DNA of 64,000 bases. It comes from JANSWY01 sp965267245. Lineage in GTDB: Bacteria > Bacteroidota > Bacteroidia > Cytophagales > Cyclobacteriaceae. Below the pieces are notes generated by a model. The model saw nothing but the letters and a program-made list of their open reading frames with translations, was not told the DNA's origin and did no database searches. Location: positions 2,914,001 to 2,978,000 of the forward strand of contig OZ253939.1 of the NCBI GenBank assembly GCA_965267245.1, written 5' to 3'. The position numbers were made by a program, and so were the translations under genes. Positions 51,137 through 60,949 of this stretch are shown piece after piece. Position 1 is the stretch's first letter, and the number at the start of each line of letters is the position of its first letter.

Positions 51137-53548
51137 TTACTTTCTTATTATTGCATTGAGCTCTTGCTCAAATGATCTCATTAAATTAGCCATAACTTTA
51201 TCAATTTGCTTATCATTAAGCGTTTTATTTTCATCCTGCAAGATAAAATTAATGGCATACGCTTTCTTACCCTCCTCTATTTTATCGCCTTCATAAACGC
51301 TAAAAACGTTTAATCGTTTCAATAATTTCCTTTCTGTTCGGAAGGCTAATTTCTTGGCCTCTTCGAAAGTGACTTTTTTATCTAACACCAAACTTAAGTC
51401 TCTTCTTACCTCAGGAAATTTACTCACAGGTTTATATTCCAAACCTGTTTTATATTTCTTAAGCAAAGATTGCCAATCAACATCAGCATAAAAAACATCC
51501 TGCTTTACTCCAGCTAGTTTGGTGGTAGCTTTTGATAGTTTTCCTATGCTAACAACGATATTGTTATTGTATTTTATATCTAAACCATACTGAAAGTAAG
51601 GCACTTCTGTGGGCTCAGAGCTGATTTCCTCAAAACTAAATTTATTCAATATTTTCGTAACCACTGAGGATAAATCATAAAAATCTACTTTTTGAGATGC
51701 TGTTTGCCATGATTCTCCAGCTTTATTACCAGTGACAAATAACCCCAACCTCATTCTTTCACGGTATTTATCACCCTCGTGGAAATAGCATTTTCCAAAT
51801 TCAAAAAACTTCAAATCTGACTGTTTCCGATTAATATTATGCTGTAGGGATTCCAAACCAGTAAACACGAGATTCTGTCGTAAAACGCCGAGTTCTTCAC
51901 TCAGTTTGTTCAGGATTACGACATCATCATCGCTTGAAAGGCCTTCTGTACTTGCTGCATAAGTAGGATTTGTAAGGGAATTAGTTAAAATTTCCTGAAA
52001 GCCAGACCCTACCAATATATCAGATATTACCCGTTGTGTTCTATTTGGGTCTTTCTCTTCAAATTCAGCCATAAATTCACTTCCATTGTGTTCATCCAGT
52101 TCTACATTGTTGAATCCATGAATCCTTAGTATTTCTTCGATCACATCGGCTTCCCTGGTCACATCCACACGATAAGGAGGGATCACAGCTTCAAACTGAT
52201 CGTCAGTTTCATTCTCCAGTGTAATGTCAAGATTAGTCAGAATATCCCTGATCTCAGACTTGTTTAATTTCTTGCCAATTAAACGATCAATATTTTTGTA
52301 TTTGACTGAAGTTCTGAAATTTTCAATCTTGTTTGGATAGATATCAATTAAATCAGAAGCAACATCTCCACCAGCTAATTCCAGGATAAGACTCACAGCA
52401 TACTTGATAGCATCTACGGTAATATTCGGATCTGTTCCTCTTTCATATCGAAAGGATGCATCTGTTTTTAGCATAAGCGCCAATGATGTCCGCCTCACGA
52501 AATCAGGTGAGAAATAGGCACTTTCCAGGAATACGGTTTTAGTATTCTCAGTCACACCGGATTTTATCCCTCCAAAGACACCAGCAATACACATTCCGTC
52601 TTTGGCATTGCAAATCATCAAATCTGTATCATTCAAAGACCTTTCTTTCTCATCAAGTGTGGTGAATTTTGATCCTTTTGGTAAAGTTTTCACAATTACT
52701 TTATCACCAGAGACCTGATCGGCATCAAAAGCATGCATTGGCTGTCCAATTCCATGACAAATGAAATTAGTTATGTCTACAATATTATTAATGGGAGAAA
52801 GTCCAATTGATTTCAACGCATTCTGCAACCAATCTGGTGATGGTTTTACTGTAACATTATCAATAACCAATGCTGAATACCTTGGACACGCCTCTGTATT
52901 TTCTACAACAACCTCAATAGGCCGATTACCAGTTTTAGCAGGCAAATCCGGTTTAGGAAAACCCGTTGATCTTTTCAAAAGCGCTTTTAAATCTCTGGAC
53001 ACTCCAAAATGTGATGCTCCATCGGCTCTGTTTGGTGTCAGCCCAATCTCAAAAACATAATCATTTTCAATATTGAAGTATTCTGAAGCAGGTGTACCAT
53101 TTGCAAGGTCTGTATCCAGCACCATTACTCCTGCATGACTTGAACCCAAACCAATTTCGTCTTCCGCACAGATCATTCCCTCAGACGGCTCACCTCTCAT
53201 TTTAGCTTTCTTTATTTTGAAAGGTTCTCCTTCTGTAGGATATAGCATGGCACCAACAGTTGCTACAATGACTTTTTGTCCCTTTGCAACATTAGGAGCT
53301 CCACAAACAATTGAAGAGAGTTCTTCCTGCCCAATATCCACTTTAGTGACTTTCAGCTTATCCGCATTAGGATGTTTATCGCATTCAATAACTTCGCCTA
53401 CCACTAATCCTTCCAGCCCCCCGGGAATTGATTCAAAGGTTTCCAACCCCTCCACTTCCAGCCCGGATTGGGTCAACAGGTCACCAATTTCCACTGCAGG
53501 TTCATTTATGTCAATATACCTTTTAAGCCAATTATAAGATATCTTCAT
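51137..53548 (-). CDS. pheT: Phenylalanine-tRNA ligase beta subunit
   Basis: The 803-aa protein contains the tRNA-binding EMAP-like domain (VIECDKHPNADKLKVTKVDI, residues about 50-150), the B3/B4 editing domain, the B5 domain, the core with FRYERGTDPN, and a C-terminal FDX-ACB domain (KPVSKFPEVRRDLSLVLD). With PheS it charges tRNA-Phe; pheS is not in the window. The stop is followed by a coiled-coil gene one base later. Confidence 0.96.
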   Translation of the reverse strand: MKISYNWLKRYIDINEPAVEIGDLLTQSGLEVEGLETFESIPGGLEGLVVGEVIECDKHPNADKLKVTKVDIGQEELSSIVCGAPNVAKGQKVIVATVGAMLYPTEGEPFKIKKAKMRGEPSEGMICAEDEIGLGSSHAGVMVLDTDLANGTPASEYFNIENDYVFEIGLTPNRADGASHFGVSRDLKALLKRSTGFPKPDLPAKTGNRPIEVVVENTEACPRYSALVIDNVTVKPSPDWLQNALKSIGLSPINNIVDITNFICHGIGQPMHAFDADQVSGDKVIVKTLPKGSKFTTLDEKERSLNDTDLMICNAKDGMCIAGVFGGIKSGVTENTKTVFLESAYFSPDFVRRTSLALMLKTDASFRYERGTDPNITVDAIKYAVSLILELAGGDVASDLIDIYPNKIENFRTSVKYKNIDRLIGKKLNKSEIRDILTNLDITLENETDDQFEAVIPPYRVDVTREADVIEEILRIHGFNNVELDEHNGSEFMAEFEEKDPNRTQRVISDILVGSGFQEILTNSLTNPTYAASTEGLSSDDDVVILNKLSEELGVLRQNLVFTGLESLQHNINRKQSDLKFFEFGKCYFHEGDKYRERMRLGLFVTGNKAGESWQTASQKVDFYDLSSVVTKILNKFSFEEISSEPTEVPYFQYGLDIKYNNNIVVSIGKLSKATTKLAGVKQDVFYADVDWQSLLKKYKTGLEYKPVSKFPEVRRDLSLVLDKKVTFEEAKKLAFRTERKLLKRLNVFSVYEGDKIEEGKKAYAINFILQDENKTLNDKQIDKVMANLMRSFEQELNAIIRK

Positions 53549-53634
53549 TTTCGTTTGTTTCGAATGCTCAAAATAAGAGCGTAAAATTAATAAAACTGGG
53601 TAATCAGATGGTACTCAGGCCAAGTTTTACCTGG

Positions 53635-54243
53635 TTAGTTTTTATAATTTTTCTCCCCTGCGGTAATGGCTATAGGTAAGATATTCTCTTTTGGGGGCAG
53701 TGGGCATGAAAAATCAGGTGTATACTCGCAGTATGGGTTATATGCCAGGTTAAAGTCAATGGTAATCTCGGTAGCATTTTTAAAAGACAGATCCAAATAT
53801 CTACCACCACCATATGTGCTTTCTCCACTGGTATCATCAGCGAAGGCCGTAAAAATCACATCCATCGGACCAAATCCTACTGGTTTCAACAACAACAATT
53901 CCAACTCCTGTCCTTTCAATGTGAATTGGGCTGTTGCAAACTTTAAATACCTTTTTACTTCACCTCCGGTCTCTGCTATTTCCATGTATTGATTGCTGTC
54001 AAATTTAATGATAGTGGCTTTTACTTTAAATTCAGGATCAATTGGAAAATACTGTAGACCAGTAAATTCATCTCTTTTATTGACAAATGGAGATGACTCA
54101 GATTCTTTCATGAAAGAGTCTTTTTCTACTCTTTCTTGCTTGATTTTTTCAATGTAATCCTCTTCTGATTCACCTTGCCCCAGGAAACTATATCCTATTA
54201 TAATTACTATTATTGGAATTACGATATAACCTACTCGCTTCAT
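53635..54243 (-). CDS. DUF1684 family protein
   Basis: The 202-aa protein has an N-terminal membrane anchor (IVIPIIVIIIGYSFLG) and the DUF1684 landmarks KDSFMKESESSPF, FTGLQYFPIDPEFKVKATI, DDTSGESTYGGGRYLDL and LAYNPYCEYTPDFSCPLPP. The function of the family is unknown. Its ATG is 3 bp beyond the stop of radC, so the two may be cotranscribed. Confidence 0.88.
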   Translation of the reverse strand: MKRVGYIVIPIIVIIIGYSFLGQGESEEDYIEKIKQERVEKDSFMKESESSPFVNKRDEFTGLQYFPIDPEFKVKATIIKFDSNQYMEIAETGGEVKRYLKFATAQFTLKGQELELLLLKPVGFGPMDVIFTAFADDTSGESTYGGGRYLDLSFKNATEITIDFNLAYNPYCEYTPDFSCPLPPKENILPIAITAGEKNYKN

Positions 54244-54246
54244 TAT

Positions 54247-54945
54247 TTAAATCATCGATTGATCTGCAAAGCTAAAGTATCCATTGTTTGTGAAAATTAT
54301 ATGATCCAGAACAGGTACTTCCAGCATTTTTCCGGCTTCCACCAGCTTTTTAGTAATATCAATATCACTCTTACTGGGTTTTAAATTTCCACTTGGATGG
54401 TTATGGGCAACAATCACACCTGAGGCCAGCTCCTCCAGTGCTTTTTTGAATATAATTTTTGGGTCAACTGCAGTTCCTGAAACACCCCCGGTACTGATCG
54501 GCACCTTCTTCATTACCTGATTTGACCTGCTGAGAAGCATCACCCAAAACTCTTCATGGGTAAGGTCTAAAAATTGAGGTTTAAAATCATCGTAAACATC
54601 TTTTGAACATGTGATTTTAGCGATTACCGAACCGTTCTCATTTTTTCGCCTTCTACCAAGTTCCAGGGCACTTACTATACTGATGGCCTTGGCTTCTCCA
54701 ATTCCTTTAAATTTCATCAGATCTTTCACGGACAATTTCGCCAGTTTGTTGATATCATGGTCAACCTGGGAAAGTATTTTCCTGGATAGTTCCACCGCAC
54801 TGAGAGTCCGGGTTCCAGAGCCTATTAACACGCCAATCAATTCTGCATCACTTAATGCGGCCTTTCCCTTTTGTAGCAATTTCTCTCTTGGACGATCCTG
54901 CTCATCCCACTTGGTGATTGGGAGGTATCCTTCTTCAATTTTCAT
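54247..54945 (-). CDS. radC: RadC/JAB-domain DNA repair-like protein
   Basis: The 232-aa protein has an N-terminal helix-hairpin-helix part (LMKFKGIGEAKAISIVSALE) and a C-terminal JAB/MPN domain with EEFWVMLLSRSNQ and the metal motif HNHPSGNLKPSKSD. The catalytic His residues and Asp are intact. Its role in repair is uncertain in general. The preceding rpsT gene has its own terminator, so radC may use a separate promoter. Confidence 0.93.
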   Translation of the reverse strand: MKIEEGYLPITKWDEQDRPREKLLQKGKAALSDAELIGVLIGSGTRTLSAVELSRKILSQVDHDINKLAKLSVKDLMKFKGIGEAKAISIVSALELGRRRKNENGSVIAKITCSKDVYDDFKPQFLDLTHEEFWVMLLSRSNQVMKKVPISTGGVSGTAVDPKIIFKKALEELASGVIVAHNHPSGNLKPSKSDIDITKKLVEAGKMLEVPVLDHIIFTNNGYFSFADQSMI

Positions 54946-54974
54946 AGGACGTTTGGTTAGCTATAAAACAGTAA

Positions 54975-55004
54975 AGCCTTATCCAATTTGCATTAGATAA
55001 GGCT
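54975..55004 (-). terminator. Hairpin terminator after rpsT
   Basis: AGCCTTATC pairs with GATAAGGCT around a 12-base loop, 28 bp downstream of the rpsT stop on the minus strand. The T-run is weak. Confidence 0.7.
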
Positions 55005-55031
55005 ATAAATATCTTTTAAAAAAACTATTTA

Positions 55032-55283
55032 TTAAAGAGCTGCTACTTTTTTAGCAAGCTTAGACTTTTGATTGGCTGCTTTTTTATGATGGATGATGTT
55101 GTTTTTAGCCAACTTATCCAACATGCTGCTAACATCTTTTAGCAACTTTTCAGCCTCAGACTTATCAGAAGTCTCAAGTAATCTCTTTACATAAGTTCTG
55201 GTAGTCTTATGCTGATACCTGTTTCTAAGTCTTTTAGTCTCGCTAGACCTAATTCTCTTTAATGCTGATTTATGATTTGCCAT
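55032..55283 (-). CDS. rpsT: Ribosomal protein bS20
   Basis: The 83-aa basic protein has the S20 pattern: ANHKSALKRIRSSETKRLRN at the N-terminus, then RTYVKRLLETS and VSSMLDKLAKNNIIHHKKAA with a basic tail. It binds 16S rRNA near the body of the 30S subunit. It is a single-gene unit followed by a hairpin terminator. Confidence 0.96.
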   Translation of the reverse strand: MANHKSALKRIRSSETKRLRNRYQHKTTRTYVKRLLETSDKSEAEKLLKDVSSMLDKLAKNNIIHHKKAANQKSKLAKKVAAL

Positions 55284-55421
55284 ACGACTTATTAATTCCT
55301 TTCTTAAAATCGGACTGCAAATCTAGTAGAAAGAATCAATATATCCAAGCAACACTAATACTATAACCAATTATTAAGGTGTGAAATATTGACTAAATTG
55401 ACAGCTTTTAATGTTTGTCTT

Positions 55422-56390
55422 ATGAAAATTACGCTCACAATACTATTGGTATTGGTCTCAACCATTGGAGGTAGTACTAAAACCAATTCTGGAAGCTGGG
55501 GATTCTTTGCTCATCAACAAATCAATCGAATTGCCGTTTTTTCACTTCCTCCTGAAATGATAGGCTTTTACAAAGATCATATTCAATACATCAGCGAGAA
55601 CGCGGTAAACCCTGACAAACGGCGATATGCTGTAGCGCATGAAGCACCTCGTCACTACATAGACCTGGACGTTTATGGCGATAGCTCACAATACAAATTG
55701 CCCAGGTATTGGAATCAGGCGGTTGAACTTTATACCGAGGATACACTTATGGCATATGGAATTGTTCCCTGGCATATATTCAAAATGAAACATTGGCTAA
55801 CAAAAGCGTTCTTAAACAAAGATGCTGACGCTATTCTCAGACTGTCCACTGACCTGGGACATTACATCGCAGATGCGAATGTCCCCCTACACACTACTGA
55901 GAATTACAATGGTCAACTTACAGGACAGTATGGTATTCATGGGTTTTGGGAATCAAGGTTGCCTGAACTGTTCTTTGACCAATATGATTTATTTGTAGGG
56001 ACTGCTAATTACATTGAAAAGCCACAGCTAAGAACATGGAAGGCCATTATCCAATCTCATGGCGCACTGGATTCAGTGTTGGTATTTGAAAGGGAACTGA
56101 ACGAGAAGTTCAAGGAAAGCAAAAAATACTCCTACGAAGAACGAGGAAATATTCACACACGGGTTTACTCTTTTGAATACTCTAAAGCTTACCACGAAGC
56201 TTTATCAGGTATGGTAGAAAAACAAATGCGATCCGCCATTAAAATGATCGCTGATTTCTGGTATACGTGTTGGGTGGATGGTGGACAACCAGACCTTAAA
56301 GATTTAATCAACAAAGTGAAGGAGCATAAAGAGCAATTGGATTCACTGGAAGCCGATAAAAAGATCAAATCAAGAGCCCATGAAAGCTGA
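55422..56390 (+). CDS. Secreted zinc-dependent phospholipase C/S1-P1-like enzyme
   Basis: After a signal peptide (TLTILLVLVSTIGGSTKTN) the protein has WGFFAHQQINRIAVFSLPPE, HEAPRHYIDLDVYG, and STDLGHYIADANVPLHTT. His and Asp residues are placed as in the trinuclear zinc site of phospholipase C and S1/P1 nucleases. Total 322 aa. It may hydrolyse phospholipid or nucleic acid outside the cytoplasm; the sequence does not decide. ATG 55422 precedes the signal peptide. Confidence 0.8.
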   Translation: MKITLTILLVLVSTIGGSTKTNSGSWGFFAHQQINRIAVFSLPPEMIGFYKDHIQYISENAVNPDKRRYAVAHEAPRHYIDLDVYGDSSQYKLPRYWNQAVELYTEDTLMAYGIVPWHIFKMKHWLTKAFLNKDADAILRLSTDLGHYIADANVPLHTTENYNGQLTGQYGIHGFWESRLPELFFDQYDLFVGTANYIEKPQLRTWKAIIQSHGALDSVLVFERELNEKFKESKKYSYEERGNIHTRVYSFEYSKAYHEALSGMVEKQMRSAIKMIADFWYTCWVDGGQPDLKDLINKVKEHKEQLDSLEADKKIKSRAHES

Positions 56391-56400
56391 TACATAAAAA

Positions 56401-56430
56401 AAGGAGCTGGTTTATCACACAGCTCCTCTT
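56401..56430. terminator. Bidirectional terminator between the phospholipase-like gene and tsf
   Basis: AGGAGCTG (56402-56409) pairs with CAGCTCCT (56420-56427), preceded by an A-run and followed by T-rich DNA, so it can act for both converging genes. Confidence 0.85.
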
Positions 56431-56452
56431 AATGTATATTATTCAATCAGAA

Positions 56453-57283
56453 TTATCCGATAGAAACTCTTTTGAAGTTTTCTACAGTCATTCCTTTGTT
56501 GATTCCATCAAGGTATTGAGAAATTGACATTGAGTTATCTTTTACGAAAGCCTGGCTCAACAACGTATTCTCTTTGTAGAATTTCTGAAGTTTACCCATA
56601 GCAATCTTCTCGATAATGTTTTCAGGCTTACCTTCTTGTCTTGCCTGATCTTTTCCAATTTCGATTTCTTTTTCTACGATAGAAGGATCTACACCGTCTT
56701 TATCAACCGCAACAGGATTCATTGCCGCAATTTGCATTGCAACATCCTTACCAGCATCAGTTACATCAGAACCGTTTGTATTCTTAAGTGCCACTAAAAC
56801 ACCAAGTTTGCTTCCTGCGTGAATATAAGGAACAACAGACTCACCCTTTAGTACCTGGTAAGCTGAAATATCAAGTTTCTCACCGATTTTACCGATAAGC
56901 TCAGTGATTTCTTCCTGTAAGGTTACATCACCAGTTTTCACGGCTTTTAGCTCTTCTACAGTAGCAGGTTTGTTTTCAAATGCAAGGTCAAGTACTTTCT
57001 GACCCATTGCTACAAAGTCATCGTTTTTAGCAACGAAATCTGTTTCGCATGTAAATGCTACCAAGACACCCTCAGTATTGTCATCATTTGTTTTTACTAG
57101 CACAACACCCTCAGTGGTTTCTCTATCTGCTCGGCTTGCAGATACTTTTTGGCCTTTCTTTCTTAACAATTCAATTGCTGTATCGAAATCACCATCAGCT
57201 TCAACTAGTGCCTTCTTGCAGTCCATCATACCTGCACCAGTCATTTGTCTTAGTTTGTTTACTTCTTTTGCAGTAATAGCCAT
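56453..57283 (-). CDS. tsf: Elongation factor Ts
   Basis: The 276-aa protein starts MAITAKEVNKLRQMTGAGMM with the EF-Ts N-terminal signature and DCKKALVEADGDFDTAIELL, then contains CETDFVAKNDDFV. It is the nucleotide exchange factor for EF-Tu. ATG 57283 gives the standard N-terminus; an in-frame start 66 bp upstream is not conserved. It follows rpsB in the usual rpsB-tsf order. Confidence 0.96.
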   Translation of the reverse strand: MAITAKEVNKLRQMTGAGMMDCKKALVEADGDFDTAIELLRKKGQKVSASRADRETTEGVVLVKTNDDNTEGVLVAFTCETDFVAKNDDFVAMGQKVLDLAFENKPATVEELKAVKTGDVTLQEEITELIGKIGEKLDISAYQVLKGESVVPYIHAGSKLGVLVALKNTNGSDVTDAGKDVAMQIAAMNPVAVDKDGVDPSIVEKEIEIGKDQARQEGKPENIIEKIAMGKLQKFYKENTLLSQAFVKDNSMSISQYLDGINKGMTVENFKRVSIG

Positions 57284-57328
57284 TTTTAAAATAATTATGA
57301 TTTTTTCTGTTATTGCCTCATACAAAAA

Positions 57329-57356
57329 TTGAACACCGAAACTAATCAATGTTCAA
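57329..57356 (-). other. Inverted repeat between rpsB and tsf
   Basis: TTGAACA and TGTTCAA are 14 bases apart in the spacer. It could be an RNA hairpin modulating rpsB-tsf expression or processing. There is no T-run to support a terminator. Confidence 0.4.
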
Positions 57357-57396
57357 CCTTTGCTTGTTTATTTTATTTCAAGAGAATGTTAAGTTT

Positions 57397-58149
57397 CTAA
57401 GCCTGATCTGCTGTTTTTTTCTTTTCAGCTTCTTCTTTCAGTTTAGCGTCTTCTTTCTCTTTCTTTCTCTCCTGAAGACCTTCTTCGATTGCCTTTGCAA
57501 TGTAATCTGTGATCAGGTCAATTGATTTGAAAGCGTCATCATTCGCAGGGATAGCAAAATCCACTTGATTTGGGTCAGAGTTTGTATCAACCATTGCGAA
57601 TACAGGGATGTTAAGTTTCTGAGCTTCCTTAACAGCGATGTGCTCTCTCTTAATATCCACTACGAAAAGTGCTGCAGGTAATCTTGTCAATTCAGAAATA
57701 CCACCTAACACTCTTTGAAGTTTCTCTTTTTCCCTTGTGATCATCAATCTTTCTCTCTTCGCTAGCGCCAGATAAGACTCTTCTTTCATCATCTTATCGA
57801 TTGAAGCCATCTTCTTCAATGATTTTCTGATCGTAGAGAAGTTTGTTAACATACCACCTAACCATCTTTCAGTTACGTAAGGCATTTTAAGGTTGGCTGC
57901 TTTCTGAGCTACCAAATCCTTCGCCTGCTTTTTAGTGGCTACAAACATTACTTTTCTGCCAGACCGCACGACAGATTTTAACGCAGCTGCTGCTTTCTCT
58001 AGATTAACAAGTGTTTTGTTAAGGTCAATAATGTGGATTCCATTTTTCTCCATGAAAATGTATGGAGCCATCTTAGGATCCCACTTTCTAGTTAAGTGAC
58101 CGAAATGCACACCAGCATCCAGAAGGTCTTTGTACTCTAATTTTTCCAT
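57397..58149 (-). CDS. rpsB: Ribosomal protein uS2
   Basis: The 250-aa protein has DLLDAGVHFGHLTRKWDPKM near the start, NGIHIIDLNKT, ERWLGGMLTNFSTIRKSLKK and VDTNSDPNQVDFAIPANDDA, all S2 hallmarks, with a Lys/Glu-rich tail. It lies between rpsI and tsf on the minus strand, a conserved order. Confidence 0.96.
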   Translation of the reverse strand: MEKLEYKDLLDAGVHFGHLTRKWDPKMAPYIFMEKNGIHIIDLNKTLVNLEKAAAALKSVVRSGRKVMFVATKKQAKDLVAQKAANLKMPYVTERWLGGMLTNFSTIRKSLKKMASIDKMMKEESYLALAKRERLMITREKEKLQRVLGGISELTRLPAALFVVDIKREHIAVKEAQKLNIPVFAMVDTNSDPNQVDFAIPANDDAFKSIDLITDYIAKAIEEGLQERKKEKEDAKLKEEAEKKKTADQA

Positions 58150-58175
58150 TAATAATTGAGTTCTTAATTAAATTC

Positions 58176-58562
58176 CTATCGTTTACTGAACTGGAATCTT
58201 CTTCTTGCTTTTCTTCTACCGTATTTCTTTCTTTCCACCATTCTAGGATCCCTTGTAAGGAAACCTTCAGATTTAAGTGGGCTCTTGTTTTCTTCGTCAA
58301 CCTCAACCAATGCTCTGGAGATCGCAAGTCTAATAGCCTCAGCCTGACCTTTAATTCCACCACCATCTACATTGATCTTTAAGTCATAGTTAGATTCTGC
58401 TTCTAACTTAACCAAAGGTTGCTTCACAATAAGCTGAAGAATCTCAGAAGGAAAGTAATCGGTAAGCTCCCTGTTGTTTACCTTTATTTCACCTTTACCA
58501 GGAGTCATGTACAACCTGGCTACAGATGTCTTTCTTCTACCTATAGTATTGGTTACTTCCAT
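58176..58562 (-). CDS. rpsI: Ribosomal protein uS9
   Basis: The 128-aa protein ends with GRRKARRRFQFSKR, the S9 tail that reaches the P-site tRNA, and has GRRKTSVARLYMTPGKGEIK and GGGIKGQAEAIRLAISRALV. Its ATG overlaps the TAA of rplM by one base, so the pair is translationally coupled. Confidence 0.96.
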   Translation of the reverse strand: MEVTNTIGRRKTSVARLYMTPGKGEIKVNNRELTDYFPSEILQLIVKQPLVKLEAESNYDLKINVDGGGIKGQAEAIRLAISRALVEVDEENKSPLKSEGFLTRDPRMVERKKYGRRKARRRFQFSKR

Positions 58563-59005
58563 TATAATTTAATTTCTTTTGGTTGTTGTGCTTCATGCGG
58601 ATGCTCAGCACCTTCATAAACATAAAGATTCTTGAAAAGCTGTCTTCCCAATCTGTTTTTAGGAAGCATACCTCTTACAGCATTCTCTACTAGAAGTGTA
58701 GAAGACTTAGCTTTCAGTTCTTTTGCAGAAGTAGTTCTTTGACCACCTGGGAAACCAGTGTGTCTCACATAGATCTTGTCAGTCCACTTCTTTCCTGTTA
58801 ATCTTAATTTGTCTGCGTTGATTACTATGACATTGTCACCACAATTTACATGTGGAGTATAAGAAGGTTTATGCTTCCCTCTTATCATTTTAGCAACCTC
58901 GCTCGCTACTCGTCCGAGAACTTTCGAATCCGCGTCAACTACTACCCAGTTGTTCTCAGCTGTAGCGTTGTTTAGTGATATTGTTTTGTAACTTAAAGTA
59001 TCCAA
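58562..59005 (-). CDS. rplM: Ribosomal protein uL13
   Basis: The 147-aa protein contains NNWVVVDADSKVLGRVASEV, RGKHKPSYTPHVNCGDNVIV, YVRHTGFPGGQRTTSAKEL and VRGMLPKNRLGRQL, the L13 pattern. Family members begin MDTLSYKT-, which here corresponds to TTG at 59005 as start; the frame is open about 18 codons further upstream but without conserved residues. Its TAA overlaps the rpsI ATG. Confidence 0.95.
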   Translation of the reverse strand: MDTLSYKTISLNNATAENNWVVVDADSKVLGRVASEVAKMIRGKHKPSYTPHVNCGDNVIVINADKLRLTGKKWTDKIYVRHTGFPGGQRTTSAKELKAKSSTLLVENAVRGMLPKNRLGRQLFKNLYVYEGAEHPHEAQQPKEIKL

Positions 59006-59114
59006 CTTAATTACATTTAAAATGACCCAATAATCCCTTCCTCTCGAAAAGGGACACAAAAATAGAAGTTATTATTTGTAAAACCAAAATGGGCTATGAT
59101 ATTTATTGAAATAA

Positions 59115-59828
59115 TCACCGATTTTTCTTAAGTTGCTTGATTAGCACCTCAAAATCTTTAGGATATTCTGCATTTACGGCTATTTTTTGTCCATCAGCAT
59201 CCTGAAAATCAATAGATAATGCATGCAAAGCCATCCTTTGAATCAGCGGCTGCTCTTCGGTCCACTTCTTTAAATTATAGTTTCTCTTTACCTCAGAAAG
59301 GTAGAAATATCGCCCCCCATAAGTTAAATCACCTGTTATCGGTGCTCCTGATTCAGCAAGGTGAACTCTAATTTGGTGCATCCTTCCACTTTCAGGTTTA
59401 CATTCCACAAGTGTGTGTTTTTTAAAAGCCTCTATACTATTAACTATTGTTTTAGAAGCTTTACCGCTTCTGAAATCTACTTTCACAGTACCCTTACTCG
59501 AAACCTTGAGTGGCTTATCAACAACAAATTCCTTGAACTCATGCAATCCATCAACAACCGCATGGTATACCTTGTTTATTGTTCTTGATTCAAAAAGAGA
59601 AGACACGTGTTTATGGGCTGCCGCATTTTTTGCGAGTATAAGCACACCAGAAGTATCTTTATCTAACCGGTGACAAACAAAGACCTCATCGTATAATGCC
59701 TTAGCATTCTCAAGAATATTCACCGGATCATTACGATCGTCTAAAGTTGAAACCCCGGCTGGTTTATTAATTATGCAGTAATTTTCATCCTCAAAAAGGA
59801 TGGCATCAGTTAAACTGAATTTTTTCAT
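59115..59828 (-). CDS. RluA-family pseudouridine synthase
   Basis: The 237-aa protein has NKPAGVSTLDD near the start, VCHRLDKDTSGVLILAKN (with the catalytic Asp in HRLDKDTSG), KPESGRMHQIRVHLAESGAP and GDLTYGG, the RluA-type motifs. No S4 domain precedes it. It isomerises uridine in rRNA or tRNA; the exact target is not deducible. It starts 35 bp downstream of the histidine kinase gene. Confidence 0.93.
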   Translation of the reverse strand: MKKFSLTDAILFEDENYCIINKPAGVSTLDDRNDPVNILENAKALYDEVFVCHRLDKDTSGVLILAKNAAAHKHVSSLFESRTINKVYHAVVDGLHEFKEFVVDKPLKVSSKGTVKVDFRSGKASKTIVNSIEAFKKHTLVECKPESGRMHQIRVHLAESGAPITGDLTYGGRYFYLSEVKRNYNLKKWTEEQPLIQRMALHALSIDFQDADGQKIAVNAEYPKDFEVLIKQLKKNR

Positions 59829-59862
59829 CCCGCAAAGCTATGCTGGAATTATGAGATTATTT

Positions 59863-60933
59863 CTATTCAGCTTCTTCTTCTACCAGAGGTTCATCTTCAA
59901 CTGGAACCTCAGTTGGTAAACTAAATGTAAAGACTGACCCTTTCTTCACCTCACTTGCAACTTCAATTTTAGTCTCGTGCCCTTCCAGAATATGCTTTAC
60001 AATGGCTAAACCAAGACCTGTACCTCCTTTTTCCTTGGAACGACTTTTCTCAACTCTGTAAAACCTTTCAAAAATCCGATTGATGTCTTCTTCCGGGATA
60101 CCTCGTCCTTCATCAGCGATACTGATTTTCACACGCCCATCTAATTTCTCCAGGTTAACAGTGATCGAAGTATGCTTTTCTGAATATTTGATTGCATTGG
60201 AAATCAGGTTCAGGAATACCTGATATATTCTTTGATAGTCACCATAGACATTGATCCCATCCGAATAAGCCTCCACATTTACATCCATCTTTCTCTTCCC
60301 TATCTTGCTCTCAAACTGATCAAAAACCTCTTCTATAAGGCTGGTCAGCTCAAAATACTCCTTGTGCATTTTGATCTCTCCAATCTCAATTTGTGAAAGC
60401 GTGAGCAGGTCATGAACCAACATATCTAATCCATCAAGGCTTTTTGCAGCTTTCTTAAGGAATTTGGTTCTCACCTTTTTGTCTTCCATTGCTCCGTCCA
60501 ATAAAGTATGAACAAATCCTTGAGCAGCAAAAATGGGTGTTTTAAGTTCATGAGATACATCTGCGATAAATTCTCTCCTGAAAGTCTCCATTCTTTTGAG
60601 TTCCTCAATCTCACGTTGTTTGTTTTCAGCGTAACTGGTGATCTCTCTATTAATCCTTTTAAGGGGATTAAAAGAATTGTTTTGCGGTCTCTTGATGAAA
60701 TCAAGTTCTTCATCAGTGATTTTTTCCAGCACATCATAGATTTTACTGATGTGTCTGAAGAACAAAAATTCTAATACGAACCTTATCAGGATATAAGATG
60801 ATGAGAAAGACAATCCAAATGCAATCAATAAAGACACATTTGAAGTATCTGGCACCAGAAACAGGAATGCGGTAGTGATTCCTGCCACAGAAATACCTAT
60901 TAACAGGGCAATTGCCCTGGAATTCAACTCCAT
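59863..60933 (-). CDS. PhoR-like sensor histidine kinase
   Basis: Two N-terminal membrane segments with almost no periplasmic loop (LLIGISVAGITTAFLFLV and VSLLIAFGLSFSSSYILI) are followed by a linker helix, a HisKA domain with FIADVSHELKTPIFAAQGFV, and a HATPase domain with NLISNAIKYSE, IADEGRGIPEEDI and KGGTGLGLAIVKHIL. The tail is acidic. It lies 16 bp after the response regulator gene, so the pair forms one operon. Confidence 0.92.
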   Translation of the reverse strand: MELNSRAIALLIGISVAGITTAFLFLVPDTSNVSLLIAFGLSFSSSYILIRFVLEFLFFRHISKIYDVLEKITDEELDFIKRPQNNSFNPLKRINREITSYAENKQREIEELKRMETFRREFIADVSHELKTPIFAAQGFVHTLLDGAMEDKKVRTKFLKKAAKSLDGLDMLVHDLLTLSQIEIGEIKMHKEYFELTSLIEEVFDQFESKIGKRKMDVNVEAYSDGINVYGDYQRIYQVFLNLISNAIKYSEKHTSITVNLEKLDGRVKISIADEGRGIPEEDINRIFERFYRVEKSRSKEKGGTGLGLAIVKHILEGHETKIEVASEVKKGSVFTFSLPTEVPVEDEPLVEEEAE

Positions 60934-60949
60934 GCTTACTTAAATCTAA